This document shows positions 46,060-55,608 of a DNA stretch of 60,440 bases, one piece after another. Both the position numbers and the translations under genes were made by a program. The notes below the pieces were generated by a model. The model had not been told where the DNA came from. It did no database searches and saw only the letters and a list, made by a program, of their open reading frames with translations. Numbering within the stretch: the first letter of the stretch is position 1; each line of letters opens with the position of its first letter. This stretch comes from an uncultured Flavobacteriales bacterium (GTDB taxonomy: Bacteria > Bacteroidota > Bacteroidia > Flavobacteriales_G > Salibacteraceae), in the NCBI GenBank assembly GCA_905181855.1, contig CAJIZE010000013.1, positions 1-60,440 of the forward strand. The letters run 5' to 3'.

Positions 46060-46977
46060 TTATTGTAACAAAGCAATTTTCTGTTGATAAGCATTTAGCA
46101 CTTTTTTCTGGAAATTTTGGGGATGATGTTTTGATACATACGACCTTGACTTTAAAGCATGTTCAAACTCTACCTGATCGAAATCAGAAAATTTATTTTT
46201 CCAGAAACTAAGCGTTTTTCGAAGTGCTTTCTTATCCAGATAGCTGCCAAGTGCACCACTAAGTACAAACTCTAAAAATCGTTTTAATAAGTTTAGACTT
46301 CCTTTTGGTATTTCTTTGAAATTAGACCAAGGGTGATTGGGTAAATATTGCTTGGTCCAGGTGTTTGCAAGTTTTATTTCAGTGAACATTTGCTGGTTAA
46401 AAGTAGGAATCATGGTACTTAATTCAACTGCAGTGAAAACGTTTTTATCTTCAATTTCGAGGTGATTTTCATCCACAAAATAATTAACACAGAAGTATTT
46501 GCGAGAGTTTAATAAAAACACTTTCTTAAACAGAATCAATAAAGTTCGAGCCAACCACAACCTACCAGGTTTGGTAACAATAAAGTAGTCAATGTCGGCA
46601 TCTTCGCCAATGTAACCTTTTGATAATGAACCAGAAATAAATACACCCCTTACAAATGGAAATTGACCTATGAATTTTGAAATTAACTTTGCCTTTTTGA
46701 GATATTCAATGGCCAACTTATTTCCGGCAACTCTTTTTGAAACTAAACGATCATCGTTTTGTAGGCTGTAATAATCTGCAAGTTTATAAATTACTTGACT
46801 GTGCACCAACGCATTTAATTCTGAAATAAGCGTTCCGTTGATTGGCGCTGTTGAGGGTAAAAAGGCTCTTATTTCTTTTTCTGAAATGGGATAATTAAAA
46901 ACATCAAAATAGGCCAAAGCCGAATAGATACCTATTTGGACAACTGATGATTTTATTGTTGGTGGCAGTTGATGCAT
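46060..46977 (-). CDS. Nucleotidyltransferase-fold protein with N-terminal winged-helix-like domain
   Basis: 305 residues. Residues ~10-75 look like a winged helix (YSALAYFDVFNYPISEKEIRAFL, then a second helix pair ending VIYKLADYYSL). Residues ~108-175 contain the polymerase-beta-like core RGVFISGSLSKGYIGEDADIDYFIV: Gly-Ser at 116-117 and the acidic pair D126/D128. The C-terminal ~130 residues are helical and basic. Such proteins transfer nucleotide or sugar-nucleotide groups in many contexts; the acceptor here is unknown. First gene of the seven-gene cluster. Alternative: a minimal nucleotidyltransferase of regulatory type, less likely given the neighbours. Confidence 0.75.
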   Translation of the reverse strand: MHQLPPTIKSSVVQIGIYSALAYFDVFNYPISEKEIRAFLPSTAPINGTLISELNALVHSQVIYKLADYYSLQNDDRLVSKRVAGNKLAIEYLKKAKLISKFIGQFPFVRGVFISGSLSKGYIGEDADIDYFIVTKPGRLWLARTLLILFKKVFLLNSRKYFCVNYFVDENHLEIEDKNVFTAVELSTMIPTFNQQMFTEIKLANTWTKQYLPNHPWSNFKEIPKGSLNLLKRFLEFVLSGALGSYLDKKALRKTLSFWKNKFSDFDQVEFEHALKSRSYVSKHHPQNFQKKVLNAYQQKIALLQ

Positions 46978-47088
46978 TTATTACGGGGCATTGTATTAAA
47001 TTTCTAATATTATAATTATTCAAAATTTAGAACGGATTGAAACTTGCAAAATTAAATTTTAAAGCAATATAAATTAGCATATTAGGAT

Positions 47089-47772
47089 TTAAAGTCTTTT
47101 TTTCGGAGTTGTAGCAACAAACTCTTTTAGATAAAAGGGTTCAAAGTAAGCAACATCTTCAGTCTGATTTTTGCTCATTTTTAAAGAACAAATTGAAGCG
47201 GCATCTTTCGCTGAGGGATGAATATTTTTTATCGTTTGGATATGCTCATTTTTAATGAAAGTACCATCTAGTTTATCTGCACCAGGGCCAAAAATTAAAA
47301 TCTTCTTTCCTTCAAAACCATTAAAGAATTCTTCGTGAATGATTGAGGCAGTTGTTGGCGCAATTTGTTCTCCTTGTTTGTTATAGATGCTCATATAAAC
47401 TTCCATTCGTCGAGCATCAAGCATCGGTACAAACAAATCGAATTGCTCAATTTGGTTTTGAATTGATGTGTTCAGAAACATCGCTTCAAGCGATTCAAAT
47501 GAGAGTAAAGGGATGTTTAAACCAAAAGCCAAACCTTTAGCAGTAGATACGCCAATGCGTAATCCAGTATATGAGCCAGGTCCTTTGTTAACAGCAATTG
47601 CCTTTAGATTACCCTTTGAAATGTTATTTAGTTTTAAAAGCTCATCAACAAAAAGAGAAAGGTTTTCGGCGTGAGAGTAGCCAGCGTTTTCTTCAATATG
47701 AGAAAAACATTTGCCATCTTTAAATAAAGCAACTGAACAATTGGTTGTAGATGTTTCGAGTGCTAAAATCAC
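47089..47772 (-). CDS. tsaB: tRNA threonylcarbamoyladenosine biosynthesis protein TsaB
   Basis: 227 residues, a normal TsaB. It partners TsaD and TsaE in making t6A at position 37 of ANN-decoding tRNAs. The ASKHA-fold start is ILALETSTTNCSVALFKDG, and NKGPGSYTGLRIGVSTAKGL is the hallmark motif. It lies 15 bases after the HlyD-like gene on the same strand, so it may be read from the same transcript although unrelated in function. Confidence 0.96.
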   Translation of the reverse strand: MILALETSTTNCSVALFKDGKCFSHIEENAGYSHAENLSLFVDELLKLNNISKGNLKAIAVNKGPGSYTGLRIGVSTAKGLAFGLNIPLLSFESLEAMFLNTSIQNQIEQFDLFVPMLDARRMEVYMSIYNKQGEQIAPTTASIIHEEFFNGFEGKKILIFGPGADKLDGTFIKNEHIQTIKNIHPSAKDAASICSLKMSKNQTEDVAYFEPFYLKEFVATTPKKRL

Positions 47773-47787
47773 TTTTTAGGGCATTTT

Positions 47788-49080
47788 TTATTTGTCGTTT
47801 TTTTTGTCAAACAAATCGTCTTCATCAACAATAGTTACCAAATTTTCGTTTTCTAGTTTTTTAGAGACAGCAGAATAAGGCGCAAAAATCACTTCGTCGC
47901 TTTCTTCAATTCCGCTAAGTACATGAATGTTTTTACTGTCTTGAATTCCAGTTTTCACCTTCATCATTATTGCTTTTCCATCTTGATGTACAAAGACAAC
48001 TTCCATAAGTTCTTCTTCATCTTTAGCAGTAGTATCTTCTCTTAACGTAATAGCTTGTATCGGAACTATAAATATATCCTTTTTACGTTCTGTTTTTATA
48101 TTAACTGCTGCAGACATACCTGGTCTAAAAGGCGAGAGGTGAGGTTTTTCAGGGTCGATTAAATCATTATAACTTGAGCGTAATATTCTGATTTTTACAG
48201 TAAAACTTGTTACTTGATCTGCACTCATTGACATGCCACTCTGAGCTGAGTTGGCGATTTCTGTAATTACTCCTTTAAATTTTCGTTCTAAGTAAGCATC
48301 AACTTCAATATCTGCAGTATCTCCTAGTGTTACACGAATGATGTCACTTTCGTTTACATCTACGCTAACTTCCATATTCCCCAAATCGGCAACGCGCATA
48401 ATTTCAGTACCCGCCATTTGTGATGTACCAACAACGCGTTCGCCTTTTTCAACTTTAAGACTACTTATTGTACCATCCATTGGGGCATAGATTCTTGTTC
48501 TTTTTAAGTTGTCAGAAGCTTCTTTAAGGCCAGCTCTTGCACTTTTTACATTGAACTTGGCTCCTTTTACGGTTTCTTCGGCAGCAGTAACATCAGCTTT
48601 AGAAACTTCATTTTCTGCTTTTGCTGCATCATAATCAGCTTCCGAAATAGCATTTTGATCGAACAGTTTATTGTTTCTTTTAAAGTTTGCTTGGGAGTTT
48701 ATCAATCGGGCTTTAGCCTGAGCTAGCCTTGCTTTTGCGTTTGATAAATTGGCATTTGTACTATTCAGAGCAGCCTCCATTCTAACTCTTGCAGATTGCA
48801 GTAAATCAGGATTAATTACTGCAAGCAAATCGCCAATGGCCACTTTTTGCCCTTCCGAAATAGGCAATTCAATGATTTCACCAGGTACATCTGGTGTAAT
48901 TATTACTTCAACTTCTGGTTGAACTTTACCATTAGCTGATACGGTTTCAATAATTTTACCCAACGCTACCTTTTGGGCAGCGACTTTAAGCCCTTTTTCA
49001 GAGTACTTGCTTTTTACAACAGCTCCAATAATTAAAGCTACTAAAACTGCCGCCGAAATTATATAATGTTTCTTTTTCAT
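47788..49080 (-). CDS. Periplasmic adaptor (HlyD/MacA-type membrane fusion protein)
   Basis: 430 residues. An N-terminal membrane anchor (residues ~5-22, YIISAAVLVALIIGAVV), a lipoyl half-motif (VSANGKVQPEVEV; PGEIIELPISEGQKVAIGDLLAVI), a long alanine-rich coiled-coil hairpin (~residues 75-185), the second lipoyl half (IYAPMDGTISSLKVEKGERVV) and a beta-barrel domain. MacA-like adaptors link an inner-membrane ABC permease to TolC. The TolC-type gene lies seven bases upstream, but no ABC permease or ATPase is next to it; tsaB follows instead. Confidence 0.92.
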   Translation of the reverse strand: MKKKHYIISAAVLVALIIGAVVKSKYSEKGLKVAAQKVALGKIIETVSANGKVQPEVEVIITPDVPGEIIELPISEGQKVAIGDLLAVINPDLLQSARVRMEAALNSTNANLSNAKARLAQAKARLINSQANFKRNNKLFDQNAISEADYDAAKAENEVSKADVTAAEETVKGAKFNVKSARAGLKEASDNLKRTRIYAPMDGTISSLKVEKGERVVGTSQMAGTEIMRVADLGNMEVSVDVNESDIIRVTLGDTADIEVDAYLERKFKGVITEIANSAQSGMSMSADQVTSFTVKIRILRSSYNDLIDPEKPHLSPFRPGMSAAVNIKTERKKDIFIVPIQAITLREDTTAKDEEELMEVVFVHQDGKAIMMKVKTGIQDSKNIHVLSGIEESDEVIFAPYSAVSKKLENENLVTIVDEDDLFDKKNDK

Positions 49081-49087
49081 TTCAGTA

Positions 49088-50503
49088 TTATTTAAGAGAT
49101 ATGGCGTTACCTTGGTAAAAATCTAAGATTTTCAGTTTAAAGATGTAATCGTATTTAGCCCTTAATAAAGCCGATTCAGCATTAGACAATCTTGTTTTTG
49201 AATCGGTTAAATCAACGGCGTTAAGCATACCTACTTCGTATCTTTTAAGCATGTAACCGTGTGACTCTTTCATTGCTTTAACCGCTTTCAAATTGGCTTT
49301 ATAACTCTTTAATCCCGCTACAGCATCCGCATAAGCTCGCTCAATAGTCTGACGTACATCATTTTTAGTTTGTTCGTATTGAAGGTTTCGGCTTTCTAAA
49401 TTAAGTTTGGCTTGTGAGACACCCGTGCTAACTTGAAAACGATTGAAAATTGGAATACTCAATGAAAGGCCAATTGACTGGTTAAAGTTGTCGGTTAGTT
49501 GTTCTCCAAAAGCTTTCGTTTCAATTGTTGAGGGAATAGAAATTGTTTCAGATACAACTTCACCTGAAGCAGTAGTTCCAATTGGGAAGCTCAGGTCAAC
49601 GAAATCAGAATACGTTTCGCGTAAACCTGAATATCCTGAACCTATCGAGCCACTTAATGACAGTCTTGGGTAGTAATTTCCTTTAACTGACTTAAGTTGG
49701 CTTTCTGCTCCTAAAACATTGTTTTCTGCACTTTTTAGTTGAGGTAAGATGTTTAGTGCTTTGTCGTATACCTGGCCTGGGCGAGTTGCAACCGTTGCAT
49801 TTTCGTCAATAGATAAATTAGGTTCTACAATCTTTAATTTCTCTGAAATATCAAGTTGTAACAACTGCTTTAATTGTAGATATGATAAATCAAGGTTGTT
49901 GTTGGCTTGAGTAAGATTTAACTCTTCGTTTGCTAATTGCGCTTCAACATCGTAGGCACTTCCTTTAGGAACGGTACCTGCATTTACTAACTTGGTTGTT
50001 CGTTCCAATTGTTTTTGAGTAAGATTAACTTGAGCCAGCGCTGCATCAGCCATTTCCATGTTAAATAATATTTGGAGATATCCTGCAGCAACAGCCAATG
50101 AAATGTCGTTACGTGCTTTGTCTAAATCGTATTGACGTGCTGTTAATTCATACTTGCTTTGCTCAAGGGAGTATTTATTTTGAAATCCATTAAACAAGTT
50201 CATGCTAGCAGAAACCCCTAGTGAATTTGAACGAACACGTTCGGTAGCAAATTGATTGGTAAAAGGATCAATAGTTTGACCAAAATTGTACGTGTTTGAA
50301 GCAAAGGCGTTTACGTTTGGTAACATACTGCCTTTGTTAGAGGTTACATTTTGCTCAGCAATTTTAGTAGATAGCTCGGATTGCTGTATAGATATGTTGT
50401 TTTCTAAAGCATACGTAATGCACTTTTCTAGATCCCAATTTTCTTGAGCAGATAATTGTATAGACAGAACTGAAAAAAGGGCAATAAATATTTGTGGTCT
50501 CAT
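49088..50503 (-). CDS. TolC-family outer-membrane efflux protein
   Basis: About 471 residues from the ATG at 50503, which gives a clean signal peptide (MRPQIFIALFSVLSIQLSAQ). An in-frame ATG seven codons earlier lies inside the -7 box at 50522-50529 and is rejected. The body shows the doubled TolC repeat: long helices (YALENNISIQQSELSTKIAEQNV; YDLDKARNDISLAVAAGYLQIL; and the second-half counterpart QTKNDVRQTIERAYADAVAG) separated by strands. It forms the outer-membrane channel for the HlyD-type adaptor encoded downstream; the substrate is unknown. Confidence 0.93.
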   Translation of the reverse strand: MRPQIFIALFSVLSIQLSAQENWDLEKCITYALENNISIQQSELSTKIAEQNVTSNKGSMLPNVNAFASNTYNFGQTIDPFTNQFATERVRSNSLGVSASMNLFNGFQNKYSLEQSKYELTARQYDLDKARNDISLAVAAGYLQILFNMEMADAALAQVNLTQKQLERTTKLVNAGTVPKGSAYDVEAQLANEELNLTQANNNLDLSYLQLKQLLQLDISEKLKIVEPNLSIDENATVATRPGQVYDKALNILPQLKSAENNVLGAESQLKSVKGNYYPRLSLSGSIGSGYSGLRETYSDFVDLSFPIGTTASGEVVSETISIPSTIETKAFGEQLTDNFNQSIGLSLSIPIFNRFQVSTGVSQAKLNLESRNLQYEQTKNDVRQTIERAYADAVAGLKSYKANLKAVKAMKESHGYMLKRYEVGMLNAVDLTDSKTRLSNAESALLRAKYDYIFKLKILDFYQGNAISLK

Positions 50504-50521
50504 GTTGATTGCTTTAATGAA

Positions 50522-50529
50522 CAAATGTA
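50522..50529 (-). promoter_or_regulatory. -7 box of the tolC-hlyD pair
   Basis: On the minus strand TACATTTG matches TAnnTTTG, 18 bases upstream of the ATG at 50503. A -33 TTG at normal spacing is not found. The rest of the 223-base gap to metH holds nothing recognisable. Confidence 0.5.
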
Positions 50530-50747
50530 AACCATAACGGTGTTTTTGTCCTTTAAATTGAACAAGTGGAGTTTAGATGCTGGTACTGGTCAATAATTAG
50601 GATGAGAGGGTTTTTTAGAAATCAGACACTAGAAACCTATTGTAAGTGATCCGTAAAAAGTAAGTTGTTTAATCTCGTTATTAAAAACAATCAAAACTTA
50701 TTGGCCATAGCATAATAGCGGGAAATATAAATCTGTCAACTGCTAAA

Positions 50748-53372
50748 CTAAGCCAAATTAGGTCTTAACCATTTTTCGGTTTCTTCTATTGACATATTTT
50801 TTCGTTTTGCATAATCTGAAACTTGATCTGTGGTGATTTTTCCAAGTCCAAAATATTTCGATTCAGGATGTCCAAAATACCAGCCAGAAACTGCAGCGGT
50901 TGGCGTCATTGCCATACTTTCAGTAAGCAAAATACCTATTTCACTTGCTTTTAACAGTTTGAATATTTTTGTTTTTTCGGTGTGGTCAGGACAAGCGGGG
51001 TAACCTGGAGCTGGTCTAATACCATGATATTTTTCTTTGATTAAATCTTCCTTAGGAAGTTTATCATTTTGTTCATAGCCCCAGTATTCGCGGCGAATTT
51101 TTTCATGTAACAATTCTGCAAACGCTTCAGCAAGTCTATCGGCCAGTGCCTTTAAAAGAATAGCTGAATAGTCGTCGTGGTCCGCTTCAAATTGAGCAAT
51201 TTTCGTATCAATCCCAATTCCAGTGGTAACGGCAAAGGCACCAAAATAATCGTCGTTTGGTGATACAAAATCTGCTAATGAAAAGTTTGGCGATTCTTTT
51301 TTATCGTGCTGTTGGCGAAGCATTTGGAAGCGTTCTAATTCATAAGTGTCATTTTTCAGAACAACCTCATCACCCTGAGCATTGGCTTGCCATAATCCAA
51401 AACTTGCTCTGGCTTCTAGCCAATTTCCATCAATTATTTCATTTAGCATTTTAAGACCATCATTATGAAGTTTTTTGGCTTCTTCGCCAACGTATTTATC
51501 TTCAAATATTTTAGGGTAGCTACCACGTAATTCCCACGAATGAAAAAAGGGCGTCCAATCAATATACTCTGAAATTTCGCTTAATGAATAATTTAATAAA
51601 TGTTCAACACCTAATGTTTTTGGTTTCACAGGTTGGTAGCGATCCCAATCGATTTGAAATCTATTTTTTAAAGCATCTCCGTAAGTGCGGTATGTTTTTA
51701 CTCTTCTTTTTTCGTTGAAGGCATCAACTACCTTCTTGTAACCTTCTTTTGATGATTTTAGGAATGCTTCTTTTTTAGTGCCTAAAAGTTGTTCAACTAC
51801 CGTAACTGATCTTGAAGCATCGTTAACATAAAACGTCTTATTTGGATAACTAGGCTCAATTTTAACAGCTGTATGTACTTTAGAGGTTGTTGCTCCTCCG
51901 ATAAGCAGAGGAATATTCAGGGTGGCTTTTTCCATTTCGATCGCAACATCAATCATTTCATCAAGCGAAGGAGTAATTAAGCCGCTGAGTCCAACAACAT
52001 CAACTTTATTTTTAATGGCTTCCGCAATAATGTTATCTGAAGAAACCATCACTCCAAGGTCAATAATTTCATAGCCGTTGCACGCTAAAACAACACCAAC
52101 TATATTTTTCCCAATATCGTGTACATCACCTTTTACTGTAGCCATTAAAATTTTGCTGTTGCTTGATCCTTCTTCTTTTTCAGCATCGAGGTATGGTTCT
52201 AAATAAGCTACAGCCTTTTTCATAACTCTAGCACTTTTCACTACTTGAGGTAAAAACATTTTACCTGAACCAAATAGGTCACCAACGATGTTCATTCCAT
52301 CCATTAATGGCCCTTCAATTATGTGCAACGGGCGGTCATATTTAAGTCTTGCTTCTTCAGTATCATCAACAATAAAGTCAACAATCCCTTTTACTAGTGC
52401 ATGTCCCAATCTTTTTTCAACAGTGCCTTTTCTCCATTCCTCTTCAACTTCTTCTTTTTTTACCGAGCCTTTCACGGTTTCAGCAAAGTCTACTAATTTT
52501 TCAGTGGCATCTGGCGTTCTGTTTAGGATAACATCTTCAACCAAGATCATAAGATCATCCGGAACTTCAGTATAAACTTCAAGTAACGCTGGGTTGACAA
52601 TTCCCATGCTCATTCCGTGTTTAATTCCATGATATAAAAAGGACGCATGCATGGCTTCACGAACTGTTTGGTTTCCTCTAAACGAAAAGGAAACATTGCT
52701 TACGCCTCCGCTAATACTTGCATGAGGTAAGTTTTCTCTTATCCATTTAGTGGCATTAAAGAAATCAAGGGCGTTGTTGGCATGTTCGTCCATTCCTGTA
52801 GCAACAGGAAAAATATTGGGATCAAAAATGATGTCGCTGGGGTTAAAATTTAACTCCTTTACTAATAAGTTGTAAGCACGCTCGCATATTTCAATGCGCC
52901 TTTCGTAAGAGTCTGCTTGGCCCTCTTCATCGAAAGCCATAACGATAACTGCAGCACCGTATAATTGAATTAATCTGGCTTGGATTTTAAACTTTTCTGC
53001 TCCTTCTTTTAAGCTTATTGAATTAACAACGGCCTTTCCTTGAACACATTTTAAGCCTGCTTCAATAATTTCCCATTTAGATGAATCAATCATTATTGGA
53101 ATTCGAGAGATTTCAGGCTCGGAAGCTATTAGATGAAGAAAAGTAGTCATTGCCGACACCCCATCGATCAATCCTTCATCCATATTTACATCTAAAATTT
53201 GGGCTCCACCTCGCACTTGGTCAAGTGCAACGGATAACGCTTCTTCGAAATTATCTTCTTTAATAAGGCGTAAAAATTTCCGCGAGCCTGTTACATTGGT
53301 TCGTTCGCCAACATTTATGAAATTAGATTCGGGTGAAACAATTAGAGGTTCAAGTCCTGATAATTTGAGCAT
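50748..53372 (-). CDS. metH: Methionine synthase, B12-dependent: pterin, cobalamin and activation modules
   Basis: 874 residues, equal to MetH without its homocysteine module. In order: methyltetrahydrofolate-binding TIM barrel (residues ~1-300, [32 protein letters not shown]), cobalamin cap ([21 protein letters not shown]), cobalamin-binding domain with the axial-ligand motif GDVHDIGKN around residue 417 (DxHxxG intact), and the SAM-dependent reactivation domain ([15 protein letters not shown]). Transfers methyl from methyltetrahydrofolate via cobalamin to homocysteine, together with the separately encoded module upstream. The 78-base gap and shared strand fit one transcript under the riboswitch. 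Confidence 0.96.
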   Translation of the reverse strand: MLKLSGLEPLIVSPESNFINVGERTNVTGSRKFLRLIKEDNFEEALSVALDQVRGGAQILDVNMDEGLIDGVSAMTTFLHLIASEPEISRIPIMIDSSKWEIIEAGLKCVQGKAVVNSISLKEGAEKFKIQARLIQLYGAAVIVMAFDEEGQADSYERRIEICERAYNLLVKELNFNPSDIIFDPNIFPVATGMDEHANNALDFFNATKWIRENLPHASISGGVSNVSFSFRGNQTVREAMHASFLYHGIKHGMSMGIVNPALLEVYTEVPDDLMILVEDVILNRTPDATEKLVDFAETVKGSVKKEEVEEEWRKGTVEKRLGHALVKGIVDFIVDDTEEARLKYDRPLHIIEGPLMDGMNIVGDLFGSGKMFLPQVVKSARVMKKAVAYLEPYLDAEKEEGSSNSKILMATVKGDVHDIGKNIVGVVLACNGYEIIDLGVMVSSDNIIAEAIKNKVDVVGLSGLITPSLDEMIDVAIEMEKATLNIPLLIGGATTSKVHTAVKIEPSYPNKTFYVNDASRSVTVVEQLLGTKKEAFLKSSKEGYKKVVDAFNEKRRVKTYRTYGDALKNRFQIDWDRYQPVKPKTLGVEHLLNYSLSEISEYIDWTPFFHSWELRGSYPKIFEDKYVGEEAKKLHNDGLKMLNEIIDGNWLEARASFGLWQANAQGDEVVLKNDTYELERFQMLRQQHDKKESPNFSLADFVSPNDDYFGAFAVTTGIGIDTKIAQFEADHDDYSAILLKALADRLAEAFAELLHEKIRREYWGYEQNDKLPKEDLIKEKYHGIRPAPGYPACPDHTEKTKIFKLLKASEIGILLTESMAMTPTAAVSGWYFGHPESKYFGLGKITTDQVSDYAKRKNMSIEETEKWLRPNLA

Positions 53373-53450
53373 TTTACTGTTTGTTAAAAGTTGTATATTT
53401 TAGATTGGCGGTACAAACTACCTGATTTTTGTTTTCTTTATAGTGACCAG

Positions 53451-54425
53451 TTAATTAACTAAATCAGCCATTGCTTTTATATGTTCTGGAGTTGTTCCAC
53501 AACATCCTCCTAAAATTTGAACCAATCCATCATCCATATATGGTTTTACCTGAGAAGCCATGGTATCTGGGTCAAGATCGTATTCACCGAACTCATTAGG
53601 CAAACCAGCATTTGGATGGGCACTTGTAAAAAAGTTGGTTTTGCCTTTAATAGCCTTAAGATGTGGCTTTAATTGAATTGGGCCTAAGGCACAGTTAAAA
53701 CCGATACTTAAAAGTGGAATATGTGAGATGGAAATAGCAAAAGCTTCAGGTGTTTGACCGCTTAGAGTTCTACCGGAAGCATCTGTTATTGTTCCCGAAA
53801 CCATGATAGCTAATTCTGTTTTTTTCTCTTCAAAAGCTTCGCTTATCCCAAACAATGCCGCTTTTGCATTTAGGGTATCAAAAACAGTTTCTACCAATAA
53901 AATATCCGCTCCACCATCAATTAATCCAATAGTTTGTTCTTTATATGCAATACGTAAATCATCAAATGATACGGCTCTAAAGGCCGGGTTATTTACATCA
54001 GGACTCATAGATGCTGTGCGGTTTGTAGGGCCTATTGAGCCAGCAACAAACCTTGGCTTTTCTTCCATGCTAAACTCCATAGCTACTTCCTTAGCTAGTT
54101 TTGCTGATTGATAATTTAGTTGGTAAGCCCATTTTTCTAATCCGTAATCCGCTTGAGCAATGGTAGTAGAAGAAAAGGTATTAGTTTCCACTATATCAGC
54201 ACCAGCAATGAAGTATTTTTTATGAATTTCTTTTATAATCTCCGGCCTTGTGATTGATAGTAAATCGTTATTTCCTTTTAAAGGATGTTTGTGGACTTTT
54301 AAATCTTTGTGATCTCTAAAATCATCTTCTGTGAGTTTATGTCTTTGAATCATAGTGCCCATAGCACCATCTAGTATTAAAACACGTTGGTTTAAAATCG
54401 ATTCAAGTTGCTGTTTGATTGTCAT
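53451..54425 (-). CDS. metH: Methionine synthase, homocysteine-binding module (split MetH)
   Basis: 324 residues. It corresponds to the first module of MetH: LILDGAMGTMIQRHKL start, NTFSSTTIAQADYGLE, and the zinc ligands in GFNCALGP and GGCCGTTPEHI. It activates homocysteine as a zinc thiolate. Encoding it apart from the other modules is a regular trait of many Bacteroidota rather than a break: both genes have clean ends, and each begins at a domain boundary. A SAM-I riboswitch lies 78 bases upstream. Confidence 0.95.
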   Translation of the reverse strand: MTIKQQLESILNQRVLILDGAMGTMIQRHKLTEDDFRDHKDLKVHKHPLKGNNDLLSITRPEIIKEIHKKYFIAGADIVETNTFSSTTIAQADYGLEKWAYQLNYQSAKLAKEVAMEFSMEEKPRFVAGSIGPTNRTASMSPDVNNPAFRAVSFDDLRIAYKEQTIGLIDGGADILLVETVFDTLNAKAALFGISEAFEEKKTELAIMVSGTITDASGRTLSGQTPEAFAISISHIPLLSIGFNCALGPIQLKPHLKAIKGKTNFFTSAHPNAGLPNEFGEYDLDPDTMASQVKPYMDDGLVQILGGCCGTTPEHIKAMADLVN

Positions 54426-54503
54426 TTTCGCTTTAGATTAATCTGTTCTAATTCTTAACAAATCAAGTAAAGGAAATAGGTTGAAGCTTGGTGAAAAACT
54501 CAA

Positions 54504-54607
54504 CTTATCTCTTCCCGATTACTCGGAATTGGAGTTGGCACCTTTTCTTGAAAGTCAAGAGGTTGCCAAGGTTTAAACGGGCCGATCCCTACACCTTTCT
54601 TGATAAG
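54504..54607 (-). ncRNA. SAM-I (S-box) riboswitch controlling split metH
   Basis: Read on the minus strand: P1 5' arm CTTATCAAGAAAGGTG (from 54607), then AGGGATCGGCCCGTTTAAACC, TTGGCAACC, a P3 region, AGGTGCCAACTCC, P4 with CCGAG/CTCGG-like pairing, and GGGAAGAGATAAG, whose GATAAG closes P1 with CTTATC. These are the conserved S-box core elements in the right order and spacing. S-box RNAs bind SAM and reduce expression of methionine genes when SAM is plentiful. No clear intrinsic terminator follows in the 78-base gap to the ATG, so control may act on translation or through a weak structure (inference). Confidence 0.92.
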
Positions 54608-54612
54608 TTAGG

Positions 54613-54620
54613 CAAATATA
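54613..54620 (-). promoter_or_regulatory. -7 box of the riboswitch-metH transcript
   Basis: On the minus strand TATATTTG matches TAnnTTTG and ends six bases before the first base of the riboswitch P1 stem, exactly where a transcription start would be expected. No -33 TTG is seen at normal spacing. Confidence 0.65.
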
Positions 54621-54645
54621 GCTAAGGAATTGTTCTATTTTAAAG

Positions 54646-54849
54646 TTATTTTGAAATGGAGGTCACTTTTTTGAGCACTCCACGAACCCAATATTCTACA
54701 GGGCTTAGGTTAGCCGCAAGTATGATGATGTTTTTTTTGAAATTCAATTCAGGAATCTGATGAGAAGTCTGGATGGTTACAACATTTAGAGCTCCCGTTG
54801 AATCAGGCATTAAAAGCCCAATTTCGTCATCAGCACTATCATTTTTTTC
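54646..54849 (-). pseudogene. C-terminal remnant of an unknown gene upstream of the metH riboswitch
   Basis: A frame of about 67 codons after a stop and without a proper start reads DSADDEIGLLMPDSTGAL, VVTIQTSHQIPELNFKKN, IIILAANLSPVEYWVRGV and ends KKVTSISK before TAA. Composition is proteinlike. No family is recognised. Probably the decayed end of a gene; a very short gene starting at the ATG in GLLMPDS cannot be excluded. Confidence 0.45.
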
Positions 54850-55143
54850 TTACAGATAAAGATCTAACAATTGATTGGTTGTATGTTGTGATAACACGCT
54901 AATAAACAGCATCAAATTGAAGGGCTCCTTTATTGTTACAATAAGCACATAAACCCTTTTAGGTCTTGTACAATTGCGAAATTTTGAGGTAATTACTTGT
55001 ATTGTTTAGCAGTATATGATTCAACTTTGGTATACCCTAATTTGCTCGACTTACTTTGTGCAAACAAAGTTAGCTGCAATAGCAATAAACAATAAGATAG
55101 AATTGAGCATTAAAACAAAAGAAACCGAACGGGAGGGGGTAGG
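54850..55143. other. Intergenic stretch without recognised features
   Basis: AT-rich, with stops in all frames at short intervals. On the minus strand a few codons before the remnant may belong to the same lost gene. No promoter box, hairpin with T run, or RNA motif was recognised. Confidence 0.5.
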
Positions 55144-55608
55144 TTAAAGCTTTACCATTTCTTCAATTCGCACGTCAAAAGAGCGTGAAATTCCCATCGC
55201 TTTTCCTGTTACTTCACCCTCAATCCGGAGCAGCATTTCTTTACCCATAGCTAATCCGAATACACTTTTTAAGGTGTTTGACATTTTACCCCTGTATATC
55301 GTTTTAATTGTGAGGTGTTTTTTTTCTTCAAAATTTGCTGCAAGATTCATTTCACCTAAAAAAGTGGCATTGCCAAGAACTAAATCGGTGAGGTAAATTT
55401 GAAGGTCAGAATCGGTAACGTCTATGCCATAAAAATTCGGATTGTTAATCGTAACATCGGCTTCGATGATCATTCCATCGTTCTCAAATTTAACTAACTC
55501 AATATTTTCTATGCCATGTATTTCTACATCTTTATAAACCACACCGCATGAATTAAGCAATGAGGAGAGCAGTAAAAATAACAATGGTAAGATTCGGTTA
55601 ACTCTCAT
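55144..55608 (-). CDS. LEA type 2-like lipoprotein
   Basis: 154 residues. The signal sequence ends with LLSSLLNSCGVV, so a lipidated cysteine near residue 21 is predicted. The mature part resembles the LEA14/WHy domain: IEADVTINNPNFYGIDVTDSDLQIYL, with the conserved NPN turn, followed by strands. Homologues in Bacteroidota are small periplasmic or outer-membrane lipoproteins of unknown role. It is divergent from the broken adhesin gene; the two reading frames nearly touch at 55607. Confidence 0.8.
   Translation of the reverse strand: MRVNRILPLLFLLLSSLLNSCGVVYKDVEIHGIENIELVKFENDGMIIEADVTINNPNFYGIDVTDSDLQIYLTDLVLGNATFLGEMNLAANFEEKKHLTIKTIYRGKMSNTLKSVFGLAMGKEMLLRIEGEVTGKAMGISRSFDVRIEEMVKL

Noticed and set aside
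53803-54111. Plus-strand open frame inside the homocysteine module of metH
   Set aside because: Antisense shadow of a well-supported gene, without family features.
50748-54425. Split metH as a broken gene
   Set aside because: Both parts begin and end at domain boundaries with intact motifs, and the split is a regular trait of many Bacteroidota.
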